DNA of 64,000 nt from Wenyingzhuangia marina (GCF_900130035.1 NZ_FQXQ01000003.1:521751-585750); one strand, 5' to 3'. Shown: positions 16,854 to 26,416, counted from the stretch's first letter. Numbers and translations are program-made. The notes: generated from the letters alone by a model not told the origin.

Positions 16854-17816
16854 TTATTTATTGCTACTGATATACTTTTCAAAGTAATAATTTGCCGCTG
16901 CTAAATCTTCAAGAGCATGGCCTACAGATTTAAATACAGTAAGTTCATCAGTATCCATTCTTCCTCCTTTTTTACCTGAAGTAAGTTCAAATAAATTAGC
17001 TTTGATTTCTTCTTCTCTTAATACTCCAGTTTTTAGAGGGATGGCTATATCTCCACTTTCATTAAGTCCATCGTAAGTGTCTACATAAACATTTGATTTA
17101 GAGATAGTTTCATCATCAGCTTCTCTCATGTCTTTTTTATAAGCTCCAACCAAATCTACATGTTGCCCTTTTCTTAAATGTTTTCCTAGTATAAGTGGTG
17201 TTTTAGATAAGGTTGCTGATGAGATAATATCTACATCACCTATTTTTTCTTCAATAGTTTTAATAGGAGTAATGGTAAAATCTTCATTCTCTAGTTGTTT
17301 ACAAATGGCTAGTGCTTTGTTATAATTTCTTCCCCAAACAAAGACTTTTTTAAGTTTACGAACGCTTGCGTGTGCTTTGATTAAATTGATAGATAAAGCT
17401 CCCGTACCAATCATCAATAAAGAACTAGCATCTTTACGAGATAAATAGGAAGATGCTAATGCTGAGGCTGCAGCAGTACGTTTAGCTGTTAGACTTTTAG
17501 CTTCTATAATAGCTTTGATGGTTCCTTTGGTGGCATCTAAGTAAATATAAGTTCCTTGAATAGAGGGTAAATCAAATTGACTATTTTCTGGACTTACAGT
17601 AATAATTTTAACGCCAGCAGTTTCGCTAGGATTCCAAGCAGGCATTAATAATAGGGTGGAATCACTATTCATTTTTGGATTAGGAAAATCGTGATGATGT
17701 CTCTTAGGTACCATTAATTTATTTTCAGCAAAGTTTTTTTTTATTACTTCTATAAGCTCCGTAAAAACAGTGTTTTCTTCTATAAAAAGATTGTCTATTT
17801 GTATGATAGGATCCAT
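16854..17816 (-). CDS. Ornithine cyclodeaminase/mu-crystallin family protein
   Basis: 320 residues with a Rossmann segment (SLLMIGTGALSINLIKAHASVRKLKKVFVWGRN, about 136-168) and the GVKIITVSPEN substrate-side motif. The family includes ornithine cyclodeaminase, alanine dehydrogenase and delta-1-pyrroline-2-carboxylate reductase. It binds NAD(P) and acts on small amino or imino acids in the cytosol. No neighbouring gene fixes the substrate; the reductase activity is as likely as the cyclodeaminase. Confidence 0.85.
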   Translation of the reverse strand: MDPIIQIDNLFIEENTVFTELIEVIKKNFAENKLMVPKRHHHDFPNPKMNSDSTLLLMPAWNPSETAGVKIITVSPENSQFDLPSIQGTYIYLDATKGTIKAIIEAKSLTAKRTAAASALASSYLSRKDASSLLMIGTGALSINLIKAHASVRKLKKVFVWGRNYNKALAICKQLENEDFTITPIKTIEEKIGDVDIISSATLSKTPLILGKHLRKGQHVDLVGAYKKDMREADDETISKSNVYVDTYDGLNESGDIAIPLKTGVLREEEIKANLFELTSGKKGGRMDTDELTVFKSVGHALEDLAAANYYFEKYISSNK

Positions 17817-17925
17817 AAATTATGTGTTTTGATTTTGTAGAAAGCATGTGTTTGTATAAACACCATACAAAGGTAAGGATTTCTATGTAGAAGAGAAGAT
17901 TAGATCTTACTCACTAACAATAAAA

Positions 17926-18696
17926 CTACTCCATTAACGGAGTTAAATACCTGAAAGTTTCTTGATATCCTTTTGCAATTAAACTTTCTGTTTGTGAAGT
18001 ATGATACCTATCAAAAGAACCTAAATCTGGAGTAATTAAAATATCTGCTTGTTGGGTTTGTAATCTTGCAGCGGTTTCTAAAGTAAAATGAAAACTATTC
18101 TGTAAAACCTCAATCATATTTCCAGGTTTTCCGTATAGGTGTCTGGCATTTAAATCAATAGCAATAATGGTTTCAGCTTTCATTTCTTGTAAAGGACTTA
18201 CGGGAACATTTTCAGCGATGGCACCATCTACTAGCATAAGGTCATCAATAGTAATAGGATTAAAAATTCCGGGAATACAAGAGCTTGCCATCACAGCTTG
18301 GGCAACATTTCCTTTTTTTAAGACTACCTTTTCACCTGTGGCAATATTGGTTGCCATAATGGCTAGTGGAATTTTCGCATCTTCTATGTTAACGTTTCCT
18401 ATATTTTGTTTCATAAAATGAGCAATTTTGTTATTACTCATCAAACCAAATTTAGAGATGGAAAGAGAAGTAATGTCTTTCCAACTAATGTCTAAGGCAA
18501 TGTCTTTTACTTTTTCACAATTGTTGTCAAATGCATAAAGTGCTGCAACCATGGCTCCAATGCTGGTGCCACTAATCCATTTTACTTGTAAATCTAATTC
18601 TTCAATAGCTTTTAAAACACCTACATGGGCTGCTCCTAAAACGGCTCCACCTCCTAAAGCCAATCCTACTGCATTACCTTTTTTTAGTGTTTTCAT
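17926..18696 (-). CDS. Patatin-like phospholipase family protein (RssA-like)
   Basis: 256 residues. The oxyanion hole GGGAVLGAAHVGVL (15-28), nucleophile elbow GTSIG (Ser45) and DGA triad motif (Asp157 in LVDGAIAENVP) are all present, so the Ser-Asp dyad is complete. Proteins of this size without a signal peptide are cytoplasmic esterases of the RssA/YchK group. It precedes rsmD's stop in the same orientation with an 11-bp gap, so it is the last gene of a minus-strand run with rsmD, DUF3822 and the 20059-20787 gene. Confidence 0.9.
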   Translation of the reverse strand: MKTLKKGNAVGLALGGGAVLGAAHVGVLKAIEELDLQVKWISGTSIGAMVAALYAFDNNCEKVKDIALDISWKDITSLSISKFGLMSNNKIAHFMKQNIGNVNIEDAKIPLAIMATNIATGEKVVLKKGNVAQAVMASSCIPGIFNPITIDDLMLVDGAIAENVPVSPLQEMKAETIIAIDLNARHLYGKPGNMIEVLQNSFHFTLETAARLQTQQADILITPDLGSFDRYHTSQTESLIAKGYQETFRYLTPLME

Positions 18697-18707
18697 AAAT
18701 AAATGTT

Positions 18708-19244
18708 TTAGAGTTCAAAAAAACTAAACATACATCCTCCGTATCGTTTGGCTTGGGTAAAATTAGGTAAGTTGCTTAAATCTGTTTGTTGAGAATGTTC
18801 AACCACTAAAGTTCCTTTTTCGTCTAACAAATTGTTTTCCCATACCAATTCAGGAATTTTGGCAAATTGTTCATCACTAAAATCATAAGGAGGATCCGCA
18901 AAAATAACATCGTATTTTCCTGTATGTTTTTCTAAAAAAGAAAAGACATCTGCTTTAATAGTGTTGATGTTAAATTCTAACTCTTTGCTAATTTGATTAA
19001 TGTAATTTATACATCCATGATGTTGATCTACAGAAGTAATCTGAGTATTTCCTCTAGACCCAAATTCAAAACTAATGTTTCCGGTACCAGAGAACAGATC
19101 TAAGACAGTGATGTCATCAATATCGTACCAATTGTTAAGAATGTTAAAAAGTCCTTCTTTGGCCATGTCTGTGGTTGGACGAACAGGTAAGTTTTTAGGT
19201 GCGGTTAATCTTCTTGATTTATATTTACCAGAGATAATTCTCAT
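18708..19244 (-). CDS. rsmD: 16S rRNA (guanine966-N2)-methyltransferase
   Basis: 178 residues, standard length. The start MRIISGKYKSRRLTAPKNLPVRPTTD is diagnostic for RsmD; motif I is VLDLFSGTGNISFEFGSRG and the catalytic motif is FADPPYDF. It methylates G966 of 16S rRNA with SAM. Its ATG overlaps the DUF3822 stop by 4 bp (ATGA), giving translational coupling. Confidence 0.95.
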   Translation of the reverse strand: MRIISGKYKSRRLTAPKNLPVRPTTDMAKEGLFNILNNWYDIDDITVLDLFSGTGNISFEFGSRGNTQITSVDQHHGCINYINQISKELEFNINTIKADVFSFLEKHTGKYDVIFADPPYDFSDEQFAKIPELVWENNLLDEKGTLVVEHSQQTDLSNLPNFTQAKRYGGCMFSFFEL

Positions 19245-20056
19245 AAGTGTAATTGTAATAGGTTATAATGTGCTTGTGGTAAGGTAACAACGTTTTTTCC
19301 TAATTTAGGATTTAAAGTAGCATAAATGCTTACATTTCTTACATAATTGTAAAGTAGCTGGTATACATCGTCTTTTTCTTTAATGGCACCATACAAGGTT
19401 AAAGCAAAGCTATTAGGATCCATTTTTAATTGTTCTGCTACAAATAAAACATAATACACAAAATCTTCTTTGCTTTGATAACTAAAATGATTTCCCAATA
19501 ACAACTGATTATTTTCTATCACCATCAATTGAAAATTGTTTTCATAAACATTTACAAACATCGCTTTGTGTCCAACATCGTTAGATTTTAGAATGTTTTG
19601 TAAAAAAACAGTAGAAGAGTGTAAGTAGGTAAACTCACCAAAAGAATCAAAAATAAAATTATTTACGTTTACAAAAGGGATATAAACATTGTTTATACTG
19701 AACTCGTTTAACTCATCAAAACTTACATAATCATTCTCAAATACTTTAACGGTATTTTGTAAATAGCTATTAAGAATGTCTTCGTTAAAATAGGGTTGAG
19801 GCACAAAGGTGTTTAGTTCATTGTGATGAATTAATACAACCTCTTCGTAAGTATCATGTAAAAGCACATTGTTTTCAAAAATACGTTTCACTTCTTCTAG
19901 TATACTAGTAGGGGTGGTTATTTTGTTAGAAAACGGAATAGAGACAATATGTTCGTAATTGTTTTCTGCGTTGTTATATACGCAAAAAGAAAATCCATCC
20001 GAACTTAATTGGATGGATAACTTTTTATAATTATGTATAAGTGTTTCCTTACTCAT
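19241..20056 (-). CDS. DUF3822 family protein
   Basis: 271 residues, no signal peptide. The pattern (IQLSSDGFSFCVYN near the N-terminus, then FVNVYENNFQLMVIENNQLLLGNHFSY) matches DUF3822, a Bacteroidota family with an actin-like/ASKHA-type appearance that lies next to rsmD in many genomes (from memory). The function is unknown. It is coupled to rsmD by a 4-bp overlap and follows the upstream gene by 2 bp. Confidence 0.85.
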   Translation of the reverse strand: MSKETLIHNYKKLSIQLSSDGFSFCVYNNAENNYEHIVSIPFSNKITTPTSILEEVKRIFENNVLLHDTYEEVVLIHHNELNTFVPQPYFNEDILNSYLQNTVKVFENDYVSFDELNEFSINNVYIPFVNVNNFIFDSFGEFTYLHSSTVFLQNILKSNDVGHKAMFVNVYENNFQLMVIENNQLLLGNHFSYQSKEDFVYYVLFVAEQLKMDPNSFALTLYGAIKEKDDVYQLLYNYVRNVSIYATLNPKLGKNVVTLPQAHYNLLQLHL

Positions 20057-20058
20057 TA

Positions 20059-20787
20059 CTAGTTACTTGCCATAGCATCATATAATGGTGGCCAGTTTCC
20101 TGCTGTGCTTACTTCGTTTAAAGAACCAATAGTAATATATCCTCCAGGAATTTCATCTCCTCCTAATGCTAATTTTTCTTGTTTTATTAATGATGGACTC
20201 ATTCCTTCTAAAACCTCTGCCTTGTCAATTTCAACTTGAAATACTGAAGCTAAAACATCATTTGCTCTCAGAATAACCGCAGATTGAATTTTAAATTCTT
20301 TATCAGAATTAGGAATTTTTAACATGTTTTTATAATTACGTCCTGCAAAAATCTTTTCTTTTACAGATTCGTAACCAATAGTGTCAGTTACTTTTTTCTC
20401 AACTTCAACCATTAAAGGAGACCAAGTAGTTCCTCTGTTTTCTTTAACAATTTCGGTATGTGTATTGGTAATGGCAAATTGAGCAGTATCAATAAATTTG
20501 ATCAAACCGTCACCATCTCCTGTAAATTTCCCAGTGATTGTATTGTAAGCATCTTCAGCATCTGCAATTAACTTTAATTGTTTGATTACTTCAACATAAC
20601 GTACTTTTTTCTCTTTGTTAAACTTGATAGGTTCCATGATCCCATCATAAATTAAATAAGAAATGTATCCTGCAGCACCAAGTAATATGATAGAAACAAT
20701 AGGAGTGAATTTAATAGGTAAATATTTTACAATAAGTATAGCTAAGGCAACCGCTATTACTATTCCTAAAAGAATAAATAAAATCAT
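20059..20787 (-). CDS. Membrane-anchored protein of unknown function
   Basis: 242 residues. Two N-terminal membrane helices (about 2-22 and 29-48) precede a soluble domain with a conserved-looking KLIADAEDAYNTITGKFTGDGDGLIKFIDTAQ segment that recalls pseudopilin-like proteins, and a C-terminal GGYITIGSLNEVSTAGNWPP. I do not recognise the family by name. It starts the run 20787-17926 with DUF3822, rsmD and the patatin gene. Promoter elements for both directions lie in the 110-bp gap to the helicase gene. Confidence 0.75.
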   Translation of the reverse strand: MILFILLGIVIAVALAILIVKYLPIKFTPIVSIILLGAAGYISYLIYDGIMEPIKFNKEKKVRYVEVIKQLKLIADAEDAYNTITGKFTGDGDGLIKFIDTAQFAITNTHTEIVKENRGTTWSPLMVEVEKKVTDTIGYESVKEKIFAGRNYKNMLKIPNSDKEFKIQSAVILRANDVLASVFQVEIDKAEVLEGMSPSLIKQEKLALGGDEIPGGYITIGSLNEVSTAGNWPPLYDAMASN

Positions 20788-20822
20788 TTTGTTTTTTGTA
20801 TTAATTTTATAATGAACGAAGC

Positions 20823-20883
20823 CAAATTTACAATTTTTTTTTATTCATAAAAACTTTTACACATATTTCAATCCTTATATTTG
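20823..20883. promoter_or_regulatory. Divergent promoter region
   Basis: CAAATTTA at 20823-20830 is TAAATTTG on the minus strand (-7 for the 20787 gene). TATATTTG at 20876-20883 is the plus-strand -7 for the helicase gene, 15 bp before its ATG. Neither has a clear TTG -33 element. Confidence 0.5.
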
Positions 20884-20897
20884 TGTAAACTTTTTTC

Positions 20898-22334
20898 ATG
20901 ATAAAATCTTCTACAGTTTTTTATAAGACCTTATTAAAAAAATTCCCATTTGAACCAACACCAATTCAGCAAGAACTATTACGTCAACTATCTGATTTTT
21001 CGTTTGATACAGATGATGATGCTATTTTTATTTTAAAAGGATATGCAGGTACAGGTAAAACAACCACTATAAGTACTTATGTCAATCATCTGTGGGAAAT
21101 TGGTAAAAAAGCAGTTTTATTAGCCCCTACTGGACGTGCCGCAAAGGTAATTTCTAATTATTCTAAGAAAAAAGCACATACTATTCACAAAAAAATATAC
21201 CATCCTAAGAAACAGTCTAACGGGAATGTTGCCTTTGTAAAGCAACCAAACAAACATACCAATACTTTTTTTATTGTAGATGAATCTTCTATGATAGCAG
21301 ATGGTTCTGGAGAGGTGAATTTGTTTGAGAGTAATTCTTTGTTAGATGATTTGATGGAATATGTGTACAATGGTCTTAACTGTAAATTAATATTTATAGG
21401 AGATGTTGCACAGTTGCCACCCGTAAAATCTGAAATGAGTCCTGCATTGTCTGTAGATACTTTGTCTATTAACTATGGTAAAAATCCTTATTTATTGGAA
21501 TTAGATCAGGTAATGAGACAACACGAAGATTCCGGAATTTTATGCAATGCAACAGCACTTCGCGCTCAGTTAGAAAGAGATGGCTTTTATGATTTTCAGT
21601 TTGATTTAAAATTTCCAGACATCATTCGTTTACAAGATGGATATGATATTGAAGATGCTATTGTGAACGCTTACGACAGGGCAGGAGTAGAAGATACTGC
21701 TTTTATTGTACGTTCTAACAAAAGAGCCAACCAATACAATCAACAAATTAGGACTAAAATCCGTGGTCAAGAAAGTGAAATTTCTGCTGGAGATTATGTC
21801 ATGGTGGTAAAAAATAATTATTTCTGGTTAAAAGATACTACCGAAGCTGATTTTATTGCTAATGGTGATATTTGTGAAGTGCAGCAAATTTATAATATTA
21901 AAGAATTGTACGGATTCCGTTTTGCAGAAGTAAAACTAAGATTGATAGATTATGAAGATTTAAAACCTATTGATACGGTTATTTTGTTAGATACTCTAAC
22001 TTCGGAAACCCCTTCATTAACCTATGAAGAATCAAATAGATTGTATCAAGAAGTACTACAAGATTATGCAGAGGAAAGATCTAAATACAAGCAAATGTTA
22101 TCTGTAAAGAACAACCATTACTTTAATGCTTTGCAAATTAAGTTTGCTTATGCCATGACATGCCATAAATCTCAAGGAGGACAGTGGGATACTGTTTTTA
22201 TAGAACAGCCTTATTTACCTGATGGGTTGACCAAAGATAGTATGCGTTGGTTGTATACTGCTATTACTCGAGCCAAAGAAAAGGTTTATTTAATCGGATT
22301 TAAGAACGAGTATTTTGAGGAAAATGAATCGTAA
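20898..22334 (+). CDS. RecD-like superfamily 1 DNA helicase
   Basis: 478 residues. Walker A GYAGTGKTT (48-56), Walker B FIVDESSMI (near 128), motif III GDVAQLPPV, motif IV-type QVMRQHE, and the C-terminal UvrD-like motif CHKSQGGQWDTVFI and YTAITRAKEKVYLIG are all in order. It lacks the N-terminal domains of RecD2, so it is a short RecD/Pif1-like helicase of the type widespread in Bacteroidota. Expected role is DNA repair or replication. It is divergent from the 20787 gene. Confidence 0.92.
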   Translation: MIKSSTVFYKTLLKKFPFEPTPIQQELLRQLSDFSFDTDDDAIFILKGYAGTGKTTTISTYVNHLWEIGKKAVLLAPTGRAAKVISNYSKKKAHTIHKKIYHPKKQSNGNVAFVKQPNKHTNTFFIVDESSMIADGSGEVNLFESNSLLDDLMEYVYNGLNCKLIFIGDVAQLPPVKSEMSPALSVDTLSINYGKNPYLLELDQVMRQHEDSGILCNATALRAQLERDGFYDFQFDLKFPDIIRLQDGYDIEDAIVNAYDRAGVEDTAFIVRSNKRANQYNQQIRTKIRGQESEISAGDYVMVVKNNYFWLKDTTEADFIANGDICEVQQIYNIKELYGFRFAEVKLRLIDYEDLKPIDTVILLDTLTSETPSLTYEESNRLYQEVLQDYAEERSKYKQMLSVKNNHYFNALQIKFAYAMTCHKSQGGQWDTVFIEQPYLPDGLTKDSMRWLYTAITRAKEKVYLIGFKNEYFEENES

Positions 22335-22429
22335 ATTTTGATGCTTTTAAAGTACTTCAATATTTAACATGATTACCAGCCGTATTTCTTATTAGTTTAT
22401 TAATTTAGAAACTAAATCATAACAAATAA

Positions 22430-23170
22430 ATGAAAATAGATATCAATGCAGATTTAGGAGAAGGTTTTTTGTTTGATGAAGAAATCATGCAAAATATTTC
22501 CTCATGTAATATTGCTTGTGGTGGACATACAGGTAGTGATAATTCTATGAGAGCAACCATTCGTTTGGCTGTAAAATATGGAGTAACTATTGGAGCGCAT
22601 CCATCTTATCCAAATCCTGAGTTTTTCGGAAGAGAAGTCATGGATATTTCTGATGAAATGCTAAAGAAAGTTATTAGAGATCAAATTTTAACTTTGATAA
22701 GAATTGCTAGAGAAGAAGGTGCTTATGTGCGTTATGTAAAACCTCATGGAGCTTTGTATAATAAAGCTTCAGTCGATAGAGAAATGGCATTGTTGTTGGT
22801 CAATATTATTCAACAAATAGAACCAAGTGTGGCTTTAATGGGCTTGGCTGGTTCTGTGTTAGAAGAAGAAGCAAAAAAAGGACATCTAATCTTTTTAAGA
22901 GAAGGTTTTGCTGATAGAAGATATCATGATGATGGTACTTTGGTGTCTAGAAAAAATCCGTTAGGAGTGATTCGTTCTAAAGAACAAGTATGGGAACAGG
23001 TAGAAAGTATGATTTTGAATAAAAAAATCATCAGTTTAGAAGAAAATGAAATATCACTAAACATACACAGTCTCTGTTTTCATGGAGATACTCCCGAAGC
23101 AGTTGAATTGCTTTCTTATGTTAATCAACAATTAGAAAAACATAAAATAGAAGTCAAAAATGTCATTTAA
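22430..23170 (+). CDS. pxpA: 5-oxoprolinase subunit A (LamB/YcsF family)
   Basis: 246 residues. The start MKIDINADLGEGF, then NIACGGHTGSD, the KPHGALYNKA loop and FADRRYHDDGTLVSRK are signatures of PxpA. With PxpB and PxpC it hydrolyses 5-oxoproline to glutamate using ATP, clearing a damage product of glutamine and glutamate. Its frame overlaps pxpB by 11 bp. No transporter is encoded beside it, so intracellular detoxification is more likely than nutrient use. Confidence 0.95.
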   Translation: MKIDINADLGEGFLFDEEIMQNISSCNIACGGHTGSDNSMRATIRLAVKYGVTIGAHPSYPNPEFFGREVMDISDEMLKKVIRDQILTLIRIAREEGAYVRYVKPHGALYNKASVDREMALLLVNIIQQIEPSVALMGLAGSVLEEEAKKGHLIFLREGFADRRYHDDGTLVSRKNPLGVIRSKEQVWEQVESMILNKKIISLEENEISLNIHSLCFHGDTPEAVELLSYVNQQLEKHKIEVKNVI

Positions 23171-23831
23171 AGTTGTTCCATATGGTGAAAGTGCTTTTTT
23201 AATTCAGTTTGCAGATGAAATTTCTGTTGAAACTCATTTAAAAGTAAAAGCTTGTTACCAACAACTTAAAAAGATGCATATTCATGGAGTTCATTCTTTA
23301 ATTCCGGCATACAATTCTATTACGGTCATGTTTCATTCTGAAAAAATAGAAAGCAGTACTTTAAAAGTATTTTTAGAAAATACTCCTTATAAAATTACTG
23401 AAGAAGAACTAACCAAAAATATTATTGAAATTCCAGTGTGTTACGAAGCCCCTTATAGCTTAGACATGGAATATATTTCTGGAAAATTAAACTTAAGTCC
23501 CCAAGAAGTTATAGATCTACATACAGCGCAACCTTATCTAGTTTATATGATTGGGTTTGCTCCAGGATTTATGTATTTAGGAGGTTTGGATAAGCGTTTG
23601 CACACACCTAGAAAACAAACTCCAAGAGTTCAAATTCCAGCAGGAGCTGTTGGTTTGGCAGATCAACAAACAGGAGTTTATCCTTTGGTGACCCCAGGAG
23701 GTTGGCAAATTATAGGACAAACACCAATATCATTGTTTTCTAAAGAAAAACCATCATTGGTGGCTATGGGAGATTACGTACAGTTTGTGCCTATTTCTGT
23801 AGCTGAATTTGAAAAAATGAAAAAGGCATGA
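23160..23831 (+). CDS. pxpB: 5-oxoprolinase subunit B (KipI family)
   Basis: 223 residues, the normal length. Conserved YGESAFLIQF, GFAPGFMYLGGLD, PRVQIPAGAVGLADQQTGVYP and TPGGWQIIG motifs identify the KipI/allophanate hydrolase subunit 1 family. It overlaps pxpA by 11 bp and pxpC by 4 bp, so the three subunits are translated together. It partners PxpC; the B. subtilis homologue KipI was first described as a kinase inhibitor. Confidence 0.95.
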   Translation: MSFKVVPYGESAFLIQFADEISVETHLKVKACYQQLKKMHIHGVHSLIPAYNSITVMFHSEKIESSTLKVFLENTPYKITEEELTKNIIEIPVCYEAPYSLDMEYISGKLNLSPQEVIDLHTAQPYLVYMIGFAPGFMYLGGLDKRLHTPRKQTPRVQIPAGAVGLADQQTGVYPLVTPGGWQIIGQTPISLFSKEKPSLVAMGDYVQFVPISVAEFEKMKKA

Positions 23832-24685
23832 GTATAGAAATTTTATCTCCAGGTTTAAATACTACCATTCAGGACGGTGGTCGTTTGGGATTTCAAGACA
23901 AAGGAATTCCTGTGAGTGGTTTTATGGATGTTACATCTGCTCAATTAGCAAATACTTTGGTGACTAATGAACTCAATACTGCTGTGATTGAAATGACCTT
24001 ATTAGGAATAAAATTTAAAGCAACGCAAGCCATTACCATTGCCATTACTGGAGCAGATATGCAGCCCAAATTAAATGGAAAATCAATCACTATGTACAAA
24101 GCTGTAGAAATTCCAAAAGACGGTATTGTTACTTTTAAAGGAGCATCTTCAGGAGTTTACGGATATATTGCAGTATTAGGAGGATTTAAAACACCAAGAG
24201 TATTGGGGAGTAAGTCGACTTATGTACCGGCAAAATTAGGAGGATACAAAGGAAGGATCTTACAAAAAGGAGATTTATTACCAGTTTTACACAATACTTT
24301 AAAGGCTATTAAATCTAAAGTAAAAACTCCTAATTTTTTATTAAGTGTTGAATTGTTTTGTGTGAAAGGACCAGAATGGGATTGGTTTTCTACAGAAAGT
24401 AAAACCGCCTTTCTCGATACTATTTTTACCATTGGAAAAGATAGCAATAGAATAGGAATTCGTTTAGAAGGTAATAAAATAGTACTTCCTAAAAAAGATG
24501 AGATCATTTCATCAGGAATTATTAAAGGTACAGTACAAATCACCAAAGCAGGTGATCCTATTGTAATGATGGCTGATGCACCTACTACAGGAGGTTATCT
24601 TCGTATGGTAAATCTTACCCAAAAATCTTGTGATTTACTAGCTCAAGTTCCCATAGGAGGAAAGGTACAATTTATATTAAAATAA
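23828..24685 (+). CDS. pxpC: 5-oxoprolinase subunit C (KipA/biotin-dependent carboxyltransferase family)
   Basis: 285 residues. The family motifs PGLNTTIQDGGRLGFQDKGIPVSGFMD, AVLGGFKTPRVLGSKSTY and MMADAPTTGGYLRM are present. It is allophanate hydrolase subunit 2-like and completes the PxpABC complex. The end is marked by an inverted repeat at 24690-24717. Confidence 0.95.
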   Translation: MSIEILSPGLNTTIQDGGRLGFQDKGIPVSGFMDVTSAQLANTLVTNELNTAVIEMTLLGIKFKATQAITIAITGADMQPKLNGKSITMYKAVEIPKDGIVTFKGASSGVYGYIAVLGGFKTPRVLGSKSTYVPAKLGGYKGRILQKGDLLPVLHNTLKAIKSKVKTPNFLLSVELFCVKGPEWDWFSTESKTAFLDTIFTIGKDSNRIGIRLEGNKIVLPKKDEIISSGIIKGTVQITKAGDPIVMMADAPTTGGYLRMVNLTQKSCDLLAQVPIGGKVQFILK

Positions 24686-24689
24686 AGTA

Positions 24690-24717
24690 CGGGTAAACAT
24701 ATTAAAACATTTACCCG
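24690..24717. terminator. Putative terminator between convergent genes
   Basis: CGGGTAAA (24690-24697) pairs with TTTACCCG (24710-24717) around a 12-nt loop. There is no strong T run, so confidence is moderate. Confidence 0.55.
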
Positions 24718-24724
24718 ATACTAT

Positions 24725-24940
24725 TTAGACAGCCACATTTGTATAATTTTGAATGTTGGTTTGGTGTAAAAATTTCATTTCAAAAACCTGTTCTTTTTCT
24801 TCTAATTTTTCATTTTCAGAAATCCACAATCTCATCAAATGATCAAATTCAGATTCAGGTAAATCTTTTCTTTTAATAATAGTGTTGTAAATGTTGTTTA
24901 GTTTTTTTCTTTGTTCGTGTAAGCTTAATTGATTTGCCAT
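24725..24940 (-). CDS. Small soluble protein of unknown function
   Basis: 71 residues from the ATG at 24938-24940 (MANQLSLHEQRKK). A longer in-frame start at 25034 would add a Cys/Thr-rich stretch and run through the promoter of the divergent WYL gene, so it is rejected. The protein is helical and highly charged (NNIYNTIIKRKDLPESEFDHLMRLWISENEKLEEKEQ). It is divergent from a WYL regulator 101 bp away, which may control it. No family recognised. Confidence 0.6.
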   Translation of the reverse strand: MANQLSLHEQRKKLNNIYNTIIKRKDLPESEFDHLMRLWISENEKLEEKEQVFEMKFLHQTNIQNYTNVAV

Positions 24941-24985
24941 AATGGTATGTTTTTTTGTTTGATACAAATATGTGATCAATGTGTG

Positions 24986-25014
24986 TTGTGTTTGTGCACA
25001 ATTGGTTATTTTTG
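24986..25014 (+). promoter_or_regulatory. Promoter of the WYL regulator gene
   Basis: TTG at 24986-24988 and TATTTTTG at 25007-25014 are 18 bp apart, close to the Bacteroidota consensus; the ATG is at 25042. Confidence 0.55.
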
Positions 25015-25041
25015 ATTTTTTACTAAAACATTCCATAAATT

Positions 25042-26052
25042 ATGGCAACCAATAAAAATGCAATCATTCGTTATCAAGCGTTAGACAAATGCTTTAGAAA
25101 TACTGGGAAAAAATACAATATCAATGATTTAATAAAAGCGTGTAATCAGGCTTTGTATGATTTTAATGGAGAAACAGATGGTATTAAACGTAGACAGATT
25201 TACGATGATATCAACTTTATGAAAAGCGAACAGGGTTATGGAGTTGAATTAGAGGTAACCAAAGAAGGTAGAACTGCTTATTATAGATATGTAAATCCCG
25301 ACTTTTCTATCAACAACCAACCGATGAATGAAACGGAAGCCAAGCAATTAAAAGAAGCTTTGTTAACCTTAAACAGGATTAAAGGAATGCCTCAATTTGG
25401 TTGGGTAGAAGAATTGACTTTGAAGTTAGAAAAGGATTTTGATTTTCACGAAACGCCAAGAGAAATTTTAGGTTTTGAAAACAATCCGTATCTAAAAGGT
25501 TTAGAGCATTTAAACACTTTATTTAATGCTGTTTTATATGAAAAAGTATTGCTAATAGGTTATCAAACCTTTAGAAATAATGAAGTGGAAGTATTTTCTA
25601 TGCATCCACAATATTTAAAACAATATAATAATAGATGGTTTGTATTAGGAACCCATTCAAAATATAAACCTGTAACTACTCTAGCTATTGATAGGATTGT
25701 GTCTATTAAAGAGAGTAAGGAAGAATACGAGGTTTCAACTATTGATTTTACAGAGCGTTATGAGGATATTATTGGAATTACCAGAGGTTTAGACGATAAG
25801 TTAACCACCATTACACTAAAGGCTAATAAAAGTTTGGCTTCGTATATTTTAACGTCACCATTACATGGAAGTCAAAAAAATGGGGAATTGAATGAAGATG
25901 GATTAACGTTTACTTTAGAAGTAATTCCTAATTATGAATTAGAACAACAAATTTTATCTTACGGAGAATCTTTAAAAGTAGTATCCCCTCCTGAGTTTGT
26001 GAATAAAATAAAAAACAGAATTAAAGATAGTTTAGATAATTACAAAAACTAA
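25042..26052 (+). CDS. WYL-domain transcriptional regulator
   Basis: 336 residues. The N-terminal 70 residues form a winged helix-turn-helix (IIRYQALDKCFRNTGKKYNINDLIKACNQ, RRQIYDDINFMKSE). The central WYL domain spans about 165-235 (HPQYLKQYNNRWFVLGTHS), with the WYL triad replaced by WFV. The C-terminal WCX extension ends near YELEQQILSYGESLKVVSP. Such proteins sense nucleic-acid or nucleotide ligands and regulate stress or defence genes. Here it lies between a divergent small gene and two small membrane-protein genes, which are its likely targets. Confidence 0.9.
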   Translation: MATNKNAIIRYQALDKCFRNTGKKYNINDLIKACNQALYDFNGETDGIKRRQIYDDINFMKSEQGYGVELEVTKEGRTAYYRYVNPDFSINNQPMNETEAKQLKEALLTLNRIKGMPQFGWVEELTLKLEKDFDFHETPREILGFENNPYLKGLEHLNTLFNAVLYEKVLLIGYQTFRNNEVEVFSMHPQYLKQYNNRWFVLGTHSKYKPVTTLAIDRIVSIKESKEEYEVSTIDFTERYEDIIGITRGLDDKLTTITLKANKSLASYILTSPLHGSQKNGELNEDGLTFTLEVIPNYELEQQILSYGESLKVVSPPEFVNKIKNRIKDSLDNYKN

Positions 26053-26075
26053 ACATTTAAAGTTATCATTATCCA

Positions 26076-26393
26076 ATGAAGCAAAAAACTTATACAAGGT
26101 GCCTAGAATGTAACACTGTAAATGAAGATAGTGATTACTGTAAAAACTGTGGAGCATTAATCAATATTGTTCTAAAACGTAGGCTAGAAAGTGAGGCTAT
26201 GGAAGAGAGAAGAGTAGCTCTTGAGAATAAAATAAAGGAAGAGAGTAAAGTTTTAAAATTCTTTGAAAATGGTTTAACGCACCCATTCTTTATTATAAGA
26301 TTATTCTTTAAAACATTACATTACATCTGGCTCTTTTTATCCATGGTTTTAGGTGGATTAATAGCCTCTATATTAGCTGCTGCGGCAGGTTAA
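26076..26393 (+). CDS. Zinc-ribbon membrane protein of unknown function
   Basis: 105 residues. An N-terminal zinc ribbon (CLECNTVNEDSDYCKNC, Cys9, 12, 22, 25) is followed by a charged helix and a hydrophobic region (about 70-103) that could span the membrane once or twice, ending in Ala/Gly. The ribbon would face the cytosol. It lies 23 bp after the WYL gene and is probably co-transcribed. Family not recognised. Confidence 0.7.
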   Translation: MKQKTYTRCLECNTVNEDSDYCKNCGALINIVLKRRLESEAMEERRVALENKIKEESKVLKFFENGLTHPFFIIRLFFKTLHYIWLFLSMVLGGLIASILAAAAG

Positions 26394-26416
26394 TGATAAA
26401 AACTTAGAATCCTAAA

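Noticed and set aside
24725..25036. 103-codon version of the small minus-strand gene
   Set aside because: The extra N-terminal part covers the divergent promoter and lacks protein-like composition; the ATG at 24940 is preferred.
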